64,000 nucleotides of DNA, taken from contig JAEZEZ010000019.1 of the NCBI GenBank assembly GCA_023432855.1, positions 7,853-71,852 of the forward strand. The letters run 5' to 3'. A program made the translations under genes and the position numbers. Source of the stretch: Pseudomonadota bacterium (GTDB taxonomy: Bacteria; Pseudomonadota; Alphaproteobacteria; Caulobacterales; Caulobacteraceae). This document shows positions 25,212 to 33,910 of the stretch, one piece after another (position 1 is the first letter of the stretch; the number at the start of each line of letters is the position of its first letter). Under the pieces are notes generated by a model. That model saw only the letters and a program-made list of their open reading frames with translations, did not search any database and was not told the DNA's origin.

Positions 25212-28200
25212 CCCGGTCGCCCGCCCTCAGTGGCCGCCGCAGCCGCCGCGCGGCCGGAGCCTCCGCCGCCGCGATCATCTGGTCCCTGGCCACCGCCGCC
25301 AACGCCCTGCCGACCGACCCCGTCATTGTCGGGACCAGCGGCGGTCAGGGCCCGGGCGCTACATTCACGCCTAGCCAGGGAAACCTGACGGTCGACCAGT
25401 CGCACCAGCGCGTGGTCATCGACTGGGCGACCTTCAATATCTCCCAGGGCGAAACCGTCACCTTCAACCAGGGCGGCGTGGACTGGATCGCCTTCAACCG
25501 CGTCGATCCTTCCGCCTTCACCACGATTGACGGCAATCTCAACGCCACGGGCGGCGTGTGGCTCTTCTCCCCCGGCGGCCTCCTGTTCGGCCCAAACGCC
25601 AGCGTCAACGTCGCCAGCTTCCTGGGGTCTACAGCGCAACTGCTCGATGCGGACCTGGCCGCTGCCCTGACCGCCGATACGCTGACCCTGTCGCCGCTCG
25701 CCGACCGCAACGGAGCAACGCTCGAGGTCCAGGCCGGGGCGGCGATCACCGCGACCGACGGTTATGTCGTGCTGCTGGGCGAGACGATTGTCCAGAACGG
25801 CTCTGTCGTCTCCAACAGCGACGCGGTCTGGTTCGGCGTGGCCGAAGGCGGTCAGGTCCAGATCGACTCGAACCCCGACGGCTCGACCCTGGTCGACGCG
25901 ACAGTCTCGGCAGTCGCCGGGCGCGGCCGACCCAGCCTCACCCACGGCGGGATAACTACGGCGAACAGCTGGATCGGGATCGCTACCCCCGGAGCCGTTG
26001 AGTCGGGTTTCGAGACGGTCATCAACCTTACCGGGAGGCTCGAGGCTGACGGCGTGCGCTACGGCACGACCGAAGGCGTGGTCATCCTCACGGGCGCCGA
26101 CGGGGTCATCGACGAGACCGCCGGAAGCGTGGTGATCGACACGACCGCTGGCGAGATCGACTCGGAATACGACATCTACATCGTTGGCGGCGCCGTTCGT
26201 CTGGGCGAGATAAGCGGCGACAACATCCAGATCGACGTTCTGGCCGACAGTCTGATCGAGATCGATCCTGCCGACCCCTACGGCATGTGGTCCACGCCCT
26301 ACTCCGACATCAGCCTGCAGACGACCGGAACTGGCAGCCTCATCGATATTGGCGCGACGATCTACGCGGGGACCATCGCCGTCGACAGCGCCGGCGCGAT
26401 CGTTGTCGAAGGCGCCGACATCGATGTTCGCAACTATGTGCAGATCTCGCCCGGAGAGACGTCCATCTCCATGACGGCGGTGGACGATCTGACCATCTCT
26501 GGCGACAGCGTTCTGGACGCCCGGGAACAGGTCATTCTTGAGGCGACCGGAGACGGCGTCATCAGCATGGGCGGCTGGATCCGCGGATCCGGCGTGACGC
26601 TCGACGGGGCGGGCGGCGTCGGGATCGGGGGATCCGGCATCAACAGCGCCGGGGCCATCACCATCCGTTCGGACACCTACGTCGACGTGCTGGCGGGACT
26701 TTTCGGCTACGACATCGACATCGAAACGACGGGATCGGGATCGGGCATCTTCATCGACGCCTACCTGTCGGCTTCCACCATATCGATCGACGGAAGCGAC
26801 TATGTGGTCCTTGGTGACGAAGCGTTCCTGAACGCTGGCTACAACGCCTATGGTTATTCGATCGACATCGCCGCAGCAGGCGACCTGACGCTCGACCTCG
26901 GAAGTTCGCTCTTCGCGCCCGGAGGCATTCATCTTCAAGGGGCCAACGTCGTCTCAAACGCTGACATCACCGGGATCGACATCTCGGTGGAGGCCACGGG
27001 CGACATTACGCTGTCGGCGAACATACTCGCCTATGGAGGGATTGCCGTTCTGAGCGATGCGCCCGGAACTGGCGCGGGCGACATCGTCCTCAACGGATCG
27101 ATGAGCGCCCAGGGCGGCATCAGCATCGTCAATCAGAGCGACGGCGACGTCACCTTCACCTCGAACGCCGTCGTGGAAGCAACGGATCTCGGCTGCGGCT
27201 TCTCCTGCAAGGGAGACGGCGAAACCAGCCTGCTGGGAGCGGACGGCGACATCTACATCTACAGCGCCGGGCGGGTGATCACCGAGGCGGGTTCGGTGAT
27301 CGAAGCGACGGGCGGCTACGGCGATGACGTCGGCCTCCTGACCATCGTCGCGGCCGGCGCCGATACCGCCGGAGGGGCGGCGGTCGATCTGTCCGGCTAC
27401 ATCGACGCCCGCACCGTCGACATTTCCACGACCCAGGGTTCCGTCAGGGTTCGGTCCGGGGAGATTTCCGTCTATGAGTACCTAAGACTCGACAGCGCAG
27501 CCGACCTCGTGATCGACGATGAGGCATCCGTTCGTGGCTTCGACGAAGTCAATCTGGCCGACATCTACCTGCTCGCCGATGGCGACATCCTGCTGGCCGG
27601 CGACATGCGGGGAGGCCAGATCGACATCCTGAGCACGGGCGTGATGAGCCCGGGCGAAACGCTCATCAGCGTGTCCGGAGACATCCGCGCCTACTACGAC
27701 CTGTCGGTCACCGCCTGGAATGGTGACATCGACATCGGCGGCGATCTTTCCGCCCGCAGCATGGATATCGACGCAGGCTCGGATCTTCGCGTGCTGGCGA
27801 CTGCGACTCTGAACGCTGCCGGCACCTATGGGGAAGGCTACGGACAAGTCTACGGCGGCGACATCGACCTGCGGGCGTCTGACACCCTGACGATCGCCTA
27901 TGGAGCCCAGGTCACGGCAGACGGCAATGTGGAACTCGCTACCCGCGAATTCGACAGCCTCCTCGACATTTCAGGTCTGGTCGTTGGCTACCACGTTGGC
28001 GTCTACGGAGCCGCCGACATCAATATATCGGGCGTCGTGGCGGGGTTCACTGGCGTCGCGATCCAGAGCCAGCTCGGAGACGGTGTGACGGATGCCGACA
28101 TCGTCATTTCGGGTCTCTTGAGCGGCCCCGGCGGGGTCAGCATCAAGAACTACAATAACGGTGACGTGGTGCTGGAAAGCACGGCTGTCGTGTCCACCTA

Positions 28201-31200
28201 CTACGACAGCGGCGAGTGCTACGAGGGGTGCGAGGTCGCCGGGAAACTCGGCGGTGAAACGGCGCTCTACGGTCTCGACGGGGACATCTACATCTACAGC
28301 GCGGGCTCGGTCATCACCGCCAGTGGCTCGCTGATCGACGCCACCGGCGGTCTGGGCGCCGACGCCGGCCTGGTGACCATCGTCTCGACGGGCGCCGACG
28401 GAACGAACTCGGCGATCGATCTGTCTGGCGACATCGTGGCCGAGCGCCTCGACATGTCGACAACCCAGGGGTCGATCCGGCTGCGCGACGGCGAGATCAC
28501 GGTCACCGAAGACCTCTACATCGACAGCGCCCTACACTTCATACAGGACGCGCCCTCCGTCATTAACGCCCTTCCCGGATCCTACACGGCGGCCACCTAT
28601 ATCCGGGCCGACGGCGACATGACCTTCGGCGGGACTTTCGACGGCTATGAGGTCGAGATCGTCAGCACCGGCTCCGCGGTTCCGGGCGGCTCCACGATAG
28701 AGATCTCGGGGACCATCTTCGGAACGGACGTCGTCGAAATCCGCAACGCGAACGGAGACATCAACGTCGCGTCCACCGGCGTGATTCATTCAGGCCCAAC
28801 CGAGGACAACCCCAACCCCTATATACTGCTGCAGGCGAACGGCACGGTCTCGACCGAGGCCGGGTCGCAGATCTACACCGATCCAGCCTACGACTTCGCA
28901 ACGGTGGCCATCCGCTCGACCGCGACCGACGGTCTGGGCGTGGATCTGGCCGGCGACATCACCACCTCCGGCTTCATCATCGTCAGCTCCACTTATGACG
29001 CCGATGTCCAGATCACCGGCGGCACGCTGGATGCGGGCGAGGAGGTCTCCGTCAATAGCGGCGGCGCCGTGAACATCACAGGCGGCCTGATGACGGCGCG
29101 TCTGGTGCAGGTGCGGTCAGACCGTGACATGTTGCTAGCGGGCGATATCGAGGCCGACTACGCGCTTGCGTCCATCTATGGCGGCGAGAGCGGCGGCGTC
29201 GATGACTCCGTCATCCGCGTCGAGGGTGACATCTCCGCAGAGCAGTCAATTCAGATCCGGAACGAGGTTGGAGACGTCGAGATCGGCGCGACCGGTCGGC
29301 TTTACGGCCAGCTGGACGGCGCGGGCACCCTGGACACGGCAATCCTCATCGTCGGCGAACAGATCATCACCGAGGCGGGCTCCCTGATGCGGGCCGGCGC
29401 CCTCGCGGGGCCCGCTGTGGGAACGATCGAACTGCGCGCCGAGGGCGACGACGGCGCGGTAGCGGCGCTCGACCTCTCCGGCGACATCGACACCGAGGCA
29501 CTCGTGCTAGACGCCGGCACGGGGGGCATGCACGTCCGTGACGGGCAGATTGACGTCATCAACACCTTCTACGGCGTTTTCGAGGGAGCCTTCGTCGTCG
29601 ACGAGCCCGCCGTGATCACCAGCGAGACCTGGATCTCGGTCACGGCCGACGGCGGTGTGGTCATGGACGGGTCTATGTACTCGGCCGGCACCGTCACACT
29701 TTACTCACCCACGGCCTATGACGTCTCTGTCGGCGGTCTCGTTCAGGCGGCCGACGGCATCGTCCTGCGCAGCATCGGCGGAGACGTGGCCCTGACCGGG
29801 GACGCGCGGCTCCACGCGGACGCCGACGGCCTTTACGGAGTGTCCGACGACATCACAATCGCCGCTGGCGGCAGCGTCACGACGGCGGCCGGGACGTCCA
29901 TCCAGACTGGCCTCGATGGGGCTCCCACCGGCGAAGTCTATATCCAATCCGGCCTGGCCAGCCTCGGAGCCTTCGGCATCGACCTGTCCGGTGACATCAC
30001 GGCGCAGCAGTTGACGCTGAGCGCCACCGGCTCGTCGATCCGTCTGCGAGATGGCGACATCGATGTCGTGGCGGCCCTAGCCATCGACTCGGTGGGCGAC
30101 TTCCTGATGGACGCTCCGGCCACGATCACGTCAGGCGACGATGTCGATATCGAAGCCGCGGGCTCCCTGACCGTCGTCGGAACGATCACCGCCGCGGCCG
30201 ACATCAGCCTGCTGAAGACCGGCGCGACGGGTGGCATGACCGTGAACGGCGCCCTCTACGCTGGTGAGGATGTCTCGATCATCAACTCGGGTGGCGGCGA
30301 CCTCATCCTGGGCGGGGCGACGATCGTCGCGGACGCGGACGGTGATGATCCCGGCTCGGACGTCTACATCTCCAGCCAGAATGCCGTGATTGCCCCAGGC
30401 GGCGGATCGATCCGCGTCGGCTCCACAGGCGCGCCGACCGGGGACGTGACCATCCTTGCGGCCGGAACGGACGCTGGAGGCTTCAACGCCATCGATCTGT
30501 CCATGGACATCGAGGCGATCAACCTGACCCTGACCGCGGCGAACGGCTCGATCCAGCTGGCCAGCGGCGACGTCCAGTTGAATGGAGATTTCGACGCGGC
30601 GGCAGGCGTGGACTTCCTCATGGAGGCGCCAGCTTCGCTGCAGGCCGCCGGGGACGTCACTGTCGAGGCGGCTCGTGCGATGGGGATCGAAGGGCAGATC
30701 GTCAGCCTGGGCGGCGTGAATGTCCAGCTCCAGGGCCCAGGCTCGCAGGACATCTCCATCGGCGGTGACATCGTCGCCGGCGGCGGGATCGATATCGAGA
30801 ACGCGGGCGAAGGGGACGTCCTTCTTGCCGGAAGCCTGACAGCGGCTTCCCCGGCGGCTCCAGGCGGGTCGACGGCTTTGGCCGTGCCCGGCGGCGTCGA
30901 GATCACCAGCGGCGGAGCCGTGATTACGGCTGCTGGGTCTTCTATCCAGTCCGCGGACTTCGTGGCCATTTCGGCGGGCGGGACGGACTCCGGCGGCTTC
31001 AGTGCGATCGACCTGTCGGGCGACATCGTCACCGGTTCGCTCGAGCTCACCGCTGGTTCGGGCTCCATCCGGCTGCGCGACGGCGACATCGCCGTGAGCG
31101 ACCCCCTGACCATCGCCACTGGCCTCGACTTCCTCATGGACGCCCCGGCCGCGATTTACGCGGGCGATCTGGTGAACATCTCGGCCGCGCGGACCATGAC

Positions 31201-33910
31201 CGTGGATGGCTCGATTATCGCCGAGGGCGGGGTGGACCTGCTGCTCCAGGGCCCTGGAGCCCAGGATCTTTCCGTGGGCGGCCTGATCGACGCGTCGGGA
31301 ATCGATATCGAGAACGCGGGCTCGGGCGACGTCCTGATCGGCGGGACGCTCATGGCGGACGGCGGATCCGCGCCCGATCCCGACGCCCTTGCGACGCCCG
31401 GAGGAATAGAGATCACGAGTGGCGGCGCCGTCATCACAGGCGCCGCTTCGTCCATCCAATCTTCAGCCTCCGTCTCCATCGCGGCAGGCGGAACTGGTGG
31501 CGCCGGATATAGCGCCATCGACCTTTCCGGGGACATCTCCACGGCCTCGCTGGACCTCGCCGCGAGCAACGGCTCCATCCGCCTTCGCGATGGTGTGATC
31601 ACAGTCAGCGAGCCGCTGTCCATCGCCAGCGGCCTCGACTTCGTGATGGATGCTCCCGCCGTCATCGATGCTGAGGGAACCGTCGCCATTTCCGCGGCCC
31701 GGGCGCTCGTTGCAGATGGCGCGATCTCCGCGGGCGGCGACGTCGGTCTGGCGCTCTCCGGGCCCTTGGCGCAGAATCTTTTGATTGGCGGGGCGATCAG
31801 TTCGACGGGCGACATCTCCGTGGAGAACGGGGGTTCCGGGGCGGTGCTTGTCGGCGGCTCGCTCACGGCTACGGGCGACGTCATGCTCGCTTCGGGTGGC
31901 TCTGTCGTTACCGGCTCCGCATCGGTGATCACTTCCGGCGCGGAAGTATCGATCGCCGCCTCGGGCGGGGGCGACAGCATCGATCTGTCGGGCGATATCA
32001 CCGCGCCTGTTCTCAGCCTGGACGCCGACGGGGGCTCCATCCGACTGCGCGACGGAACGATCGCGGTGCAAAGCGACCTGGTGATCGCGAGCGCCCTGGA
32101 TTTCAGCATGGAGGCCCCCGCCCTGATCGACGCCGCTTCGGCCGTACAGATCAGCGCCGGCCGGAACATGACTGTGGACGGCGTCATCGACGCCGGGGGC
32201 GACGTCACACTGCTGGTCAGCGGCCCCGCTGCGGGCGACCTTTCGATCGGCGGCCTGATCACAACTTCCGGCGGCGCCTACGTCTACAACTACGGCGGCG
32301 GCGACATCTTCATCGACGGGGACATCCTCGCTGACACTGACGGGATCAGTTCGGGTCACGGCGACAATGTGGTCATCGACAGCGGAGGCCGCATCGTCAC
32401 GGGCTCCGGCTCGGTGATCCGTGTGGGCGGAGAAGCGACGACAGGCACAGTGACTCTCTATAGCTATGGCGTAGACGGGGAAGGTATCGCCGCCGTCGAG
32501 CTGTCCGGCGACATCGAGGCCGACTACGTCACGGTGGAGGCCTACAACGGCTCGGTTCATCTGCGCGATGGGGCGTCGGTCGGAGCAGACGAGAACGCCG
32601 AGTTCTTCGCCTACGCCTACTTCGTGATGGAGCAAGGCGCCGCGATCTGGGGCGCGCGCGATCGGCAGAACCCGGGCGATCCCGGAGCCTGGCCAGTCCT
32701 GCCCGGCACGGCGCCGGGGGTGCTGATCGCTGCCGCGGACGTGGAGATCGACGGGCAGATCCGTGCGGGAACCGAAAGCGACGATGCGACCATCATCATC
32801 AGCGCAATCGACCCCAACGGACAGGTCACGATCGGCGGCGAGGACAATCTCCTGGGCGAAGGTTTCACGCTGTCGAACCTGGAGTTCCACAATCTCCAAG
32901 CCGCCCGGATCGTTGTGACCGCCGGACTGGGCGAGCCATACGGCGAAGGCGTCGATCTCTACCTTGCAGACCTCGATCTGGACTCGTCGCTGGTCAGTGA
33001 GGTGTGGTTCGGGACTTCCGAAAACCTGATTGTCGAGGGCGTCGTGGCGCCGACCGGCGGGGGGGAGGTGGACATCAATCTGGGCTTCACGTTGCTGTTC
33101 GACGGGCTGCCTGACGGACCGAGCACGGCAGCTGTCGAACCGGGCCAGACACTGGTGAACTTCATCCCGGACAACATCTACATCTCAGGCAGCCTGGGTA
33201 CTGTCGACAATCCGTTCGGGGTCGTCACCCTTATCGCTCAGGGGGACGTGCTCATGGGCTCGCAGGCGTTTCTCGAGGCGGCGCTGGCCGATCCGGAATT
33301 CGACGCCTTCGAACAGTCGGAAGATCTCGACCCGGAAGCAGGCCACGTGTTCGTCGCCGCAGACGGCTTGCAGATCGCCGCCATGGGCCGCGTGCTGCAG
33401 CAGAATACGGGTGAGGATGGTGAGTTCGGCGGCCTGGTCCTTGGACTGCCAACTTCCGATGTGCAGCTGATCTTCTCCCCCGACCTAATCGAAGGTCAGA
33501 CCATCGGCGGGCCGTCGAGCTGGACGGCCAACTTCTCGGCAGGCCCCCAGCGCGTCGAGCTGTTCGGCGTGTTCCTCGACGGGCAAGAGCAGATCGGCGG
33601 CTTCGACGCAGCCCTGGTGGACAATCTGCTCGATCCCGACATCGCTCTGGGTGACGACTTCTTCAATACCTGCCTGTTCGGGTCGAGCAGCGAGTGCAGT
33701 CGCGCGCCCGAGACGCCGCGCTTCGAGGATCCAGTGCCGCCGGTCCATCCCGATCCAATCGATGGCGACGAGGTGGCGAGCTTCTTCTCCGCCTTCCCCT
33801 TCACCGAGCCGGAAGAGGAGGAAGAGGAGGATGAGACCCAAGGCGAACCAGTGACCGGTTCGGGCAACGAAGACCTCTGGCCGGTCGGATCCCGTGGAGG
33901 TCAGCGATGA
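25208..33910 (+). CDS. TpsA filamentous hemagglutinin-like exoprotein, 2900 residues
   Basis: The N-terminus has an extended signal peptide (RRSRRAAGASAAAIIWSLAT) and then the TPS secretion domain of about 250 residues (LTVDQSHQRVVIDWATFNIS, FNRVDPSAFTTIDGNLNATG, LFSPGGLLFGPNASVNVASF). The rest is predicted beta-helix with Gly/Ala/Asp-rich strands. From residue 727 a ~172-residue unit repeats, marked by DLSGDI and GSIRLRDG. Cysteine pairs occur at GCGFSCKG, GECYEGCE and CLFGSSSEC. The C-terminus is acidic (EEEEEEDE) after a Pro-rich stretch. It is likely a surface filament or adhesin. The stop overlaps the CHAT gene start. Confidence 0.92.
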   Translation: MTRSPALSGRRSRRAAGASAAAIIWSLATAANALPTDPVIVGTSGGQGPGATFTPSQGNLTVDQSHQRVVIDWATFNISQGETVTFNQGGVDWIAFNRVDPSAFTTIDGNLNATGGVWLFSPGGLLFGPNASVNVASFLGSTAQLLDADLAAALTADTLTLSPLADRNGATLEVQAGAAITATDGYVVLLGETIVQNGSVVSNSDAVWFGVAEGGQVQIDSNPDGSTLVDATVSAVAGRGRPSLTHGGITTANSWIGIATPGAVESGFETVINLTGRLEADGVRYGTTEGVVILTGADGVIDETAGSVVIDTTAGEIDSEYDIYIVGGAVRLGEISGDNIQIDVLADSLIEIDPADPYGMWSTPYSDISLQTTGTGSLIDIGATIYAGTIAVDSAGAIVVEGADIDVRNYVQISPGETSISMTAVDDLTISGDSVLDAREQVILEATGDGVISMGGWIRGSGVTLDGAGGVGIGGSGINSAGAITIRSDTYVDVLAGLFGYDIDIETTGSGSGIFIDAYLSASTISIDGSDYVVLGDEAFLNAGYNAYGYSIDIAAAGDLTLDLGSSLFAPGGIHLQGANVVSNADITGIDISVEATGDITLSANILAYGGIAVLSDAPGTGAGDIVLNGSMSAQGGISIVNQSDGDVTFTSNAVVEATDLGCGFSCKGDGETSLLGADGDIYIYSAGRVITEAGSVIEATGGYGDDVGLLTIVAAGADTAGGAAVDLSGYIDARTVDISTTQGSVRVRSGEISVYEYLRLDSAADLVIDDEASVRGFDEVNLADIYLLADGDILLAGDMRGGQIDILSTGVMSPGETLISVSGDIRAYYDLSVTAWNGDIDIGGDLSARSMDIDAGSDLRVLATATLNAAGTYGEGYGQVYGGDIDLRASDTLTIAYGAQVTADGNVELATREFDSLLDISGLVVGYHVGVYGAADINISGVVAGFTGVAIQSQLGDGVTDADIVISGLLSGPGGVSIKNYNNGDVVLESTAVVSTYYDSGECYEGCEVAGKLGGETALYGLDGDIYIYSAGSVITASGSLIDATGGLGADAGLVTIVSTGADGTNSAIDLSGDIVAERLDMSTTQGSIRLRDGEITVTEDLYIDSALHFIQDAPSVINALPGSYTAATYIRADGDMTFGGTFDGYEVEIVSTGSAVPGGSTIEISGTIFGTDVVEIRNANGDINVASTGVIHSGPTEDNPNPYILLQANGTVSTEAGSQIYTDPAYDFATVAIRSTATDGLGVDLAGDITTSGFIIVSSTYDADVQITGGTLDAGEEVSVNSGGAVNITGGLMTARLVQVRSDRDMLLAGDIEADYALASIYGGESGGVDDSVIRVEGDISAEQSIQIRNEVGDVEIGATGRLYGQLDGAGTLDTAILIVGEQIITEAGSLMRAGALAGPAVGTIELRAEGDDGAVAALDLSGDIDTEALVLDAGTGGMHVRDGQIDVINTFYGVFEGAFVVDEPAVITSETWISVTADGGVVMDGSMYSAGTVTLYSPTAYDVSVGGLVQAADGIVLRSIGGDVALTGDARLHADADGLYGVSDDITIAAGGSVTTAAGTSIQTGLDGAPTGEVYIQSGLASLGAFGIDLSGDITAQQLTLSATGSSIRLRDGDIDVVAALAIDSVGDFLMDAPATITSGDDVDIEAAGSLTVVGTITAAADISLLKTGATGGMTVNGALYAGEDVSIINSGGGDLILGGATIVADADGDDPGSDVYISSQNAVIAPGGGSIRVGSTGAPTGDVTILAAGTDAGGFNAIDLSMDIEAINLTLTAANGSIQLASGDVQLNGDFDAAAGVDFLMEAPASLQAAGDVTVEAARAMGIEGQIVSLGGVNVQLQGPGSQDISIGGDIVAGGGIDIENAGEGDVLLAGSLTAASPAAPGGSTALAVPGGVEITSGGAVITAAGSSIQSADFVAISAGGTDSGGFSAIDLSGDIVTGSLELTAGSGSIRLRDGDIAVSDPLTIATGLDFLMDAPAAIYAGDLVNISAARTMTVDGSIIAEGGVDLLLQGPGAQDLSVGGLIDASGIDIENAGSGDVLIGGTLMADGGSAPDPDALATPGGIEITSGGAVITGAASSIQSSASVSIAAGGTGGAGYSAIDLSGDISTASLDLAASNGSIRLRDGVITVSEPLSIASGLDFVMDAPAVIDAEGTVAISAARALVADGAISAGGDVGLALSGPLAQNLLIGGAISSTGDISVENGGSGAVLVGGSLTATGDVMLASGGSVVTGSASVITSGAEVSIAASGGGDSIDLSGDITAPVLSLDADGGSIRLRDGTIAVQSDLVIASALDFSMEAPALIDAASAVQISAGRNMTVDGVIDAGGDVTLLVSGPAAGDLSIGGLITTSGGAYVYNYGGGDIFIDGDILADTDGISSGHGDNVVIDSGGRIVTGSGSVIRVGGEATTGTVTLYSYGVDGEGIAAVELSGDIEADYVTVEAYNGSVHLRDGASVGADENAEFFAYAYFVMEQGAAIWGARDRQNPGDPGAWPVLPGTAPGVLIAAADVEIDGQIRAGTESDDATIIISAIDPNGQVTIGGEDNLLGEGFTLSNLEFHNLQAARIVVTAGLGEPYGEGVDLYLADLDLDSSLVSEVWFGTSENLIVEGVVAPTGGGEVDINLGFTLLFDGLPDGPSTAAVEPGQTLVNFIPDNIYISGSLGTVDNPFGVVTLIAQGDVLMGSQAFLEAALADPEFDAFEQSEDLDPEAGHVFVAADGLQIAAMGRVLQQNTGEDGEFGGLVLGLPTSDVQLIFSPDLIEGQTIGGPSSWTANFSAGPQRVELFGVFLDGQEQIGGFDAALVDNLLDPDIALGDDFFNTCLFGSSSECSRAPETPRFEDPVPPVHPDPIDGDEVASFFSAFPFTEPEEEEEEDETQGEPVTGSGNEDLWPVGSRGGQR
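27386..32900 (+). repeat. 172-residue (about 515-bp) internal repeat of TpsA
   Basis: The D(L/E)SGDI motif begins at residues 727, 1071, 1246, 1422, 1592, 1763, 1935, 2105, 2259 and 2431. Spacings are 344 (two units), 175, 176, 170, 171, 172, 170, 154 and 172. Each unit continues with GSIRLRDG and then a (M/L)DAPA segment. DNA identity between units is moderate, so these are old duplications rather than recent slippage. Confidence 0.85.

Noticed and set aside
24971..26938. Long antisense reading frame (655 codons) under tpsB/tpsA
   Set aside because: It is on the opposite strand of tpsA and rich in Asp/Gly/Arg/Val with no domain. It is a shadow of the GC-rich tpsA frame.
31463..32899. Long antisense reading frame (478 codons) under tpsA
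   Set aside because: Same reason: composition mirrors the repeats on the other strand and no start or domain was convincing.
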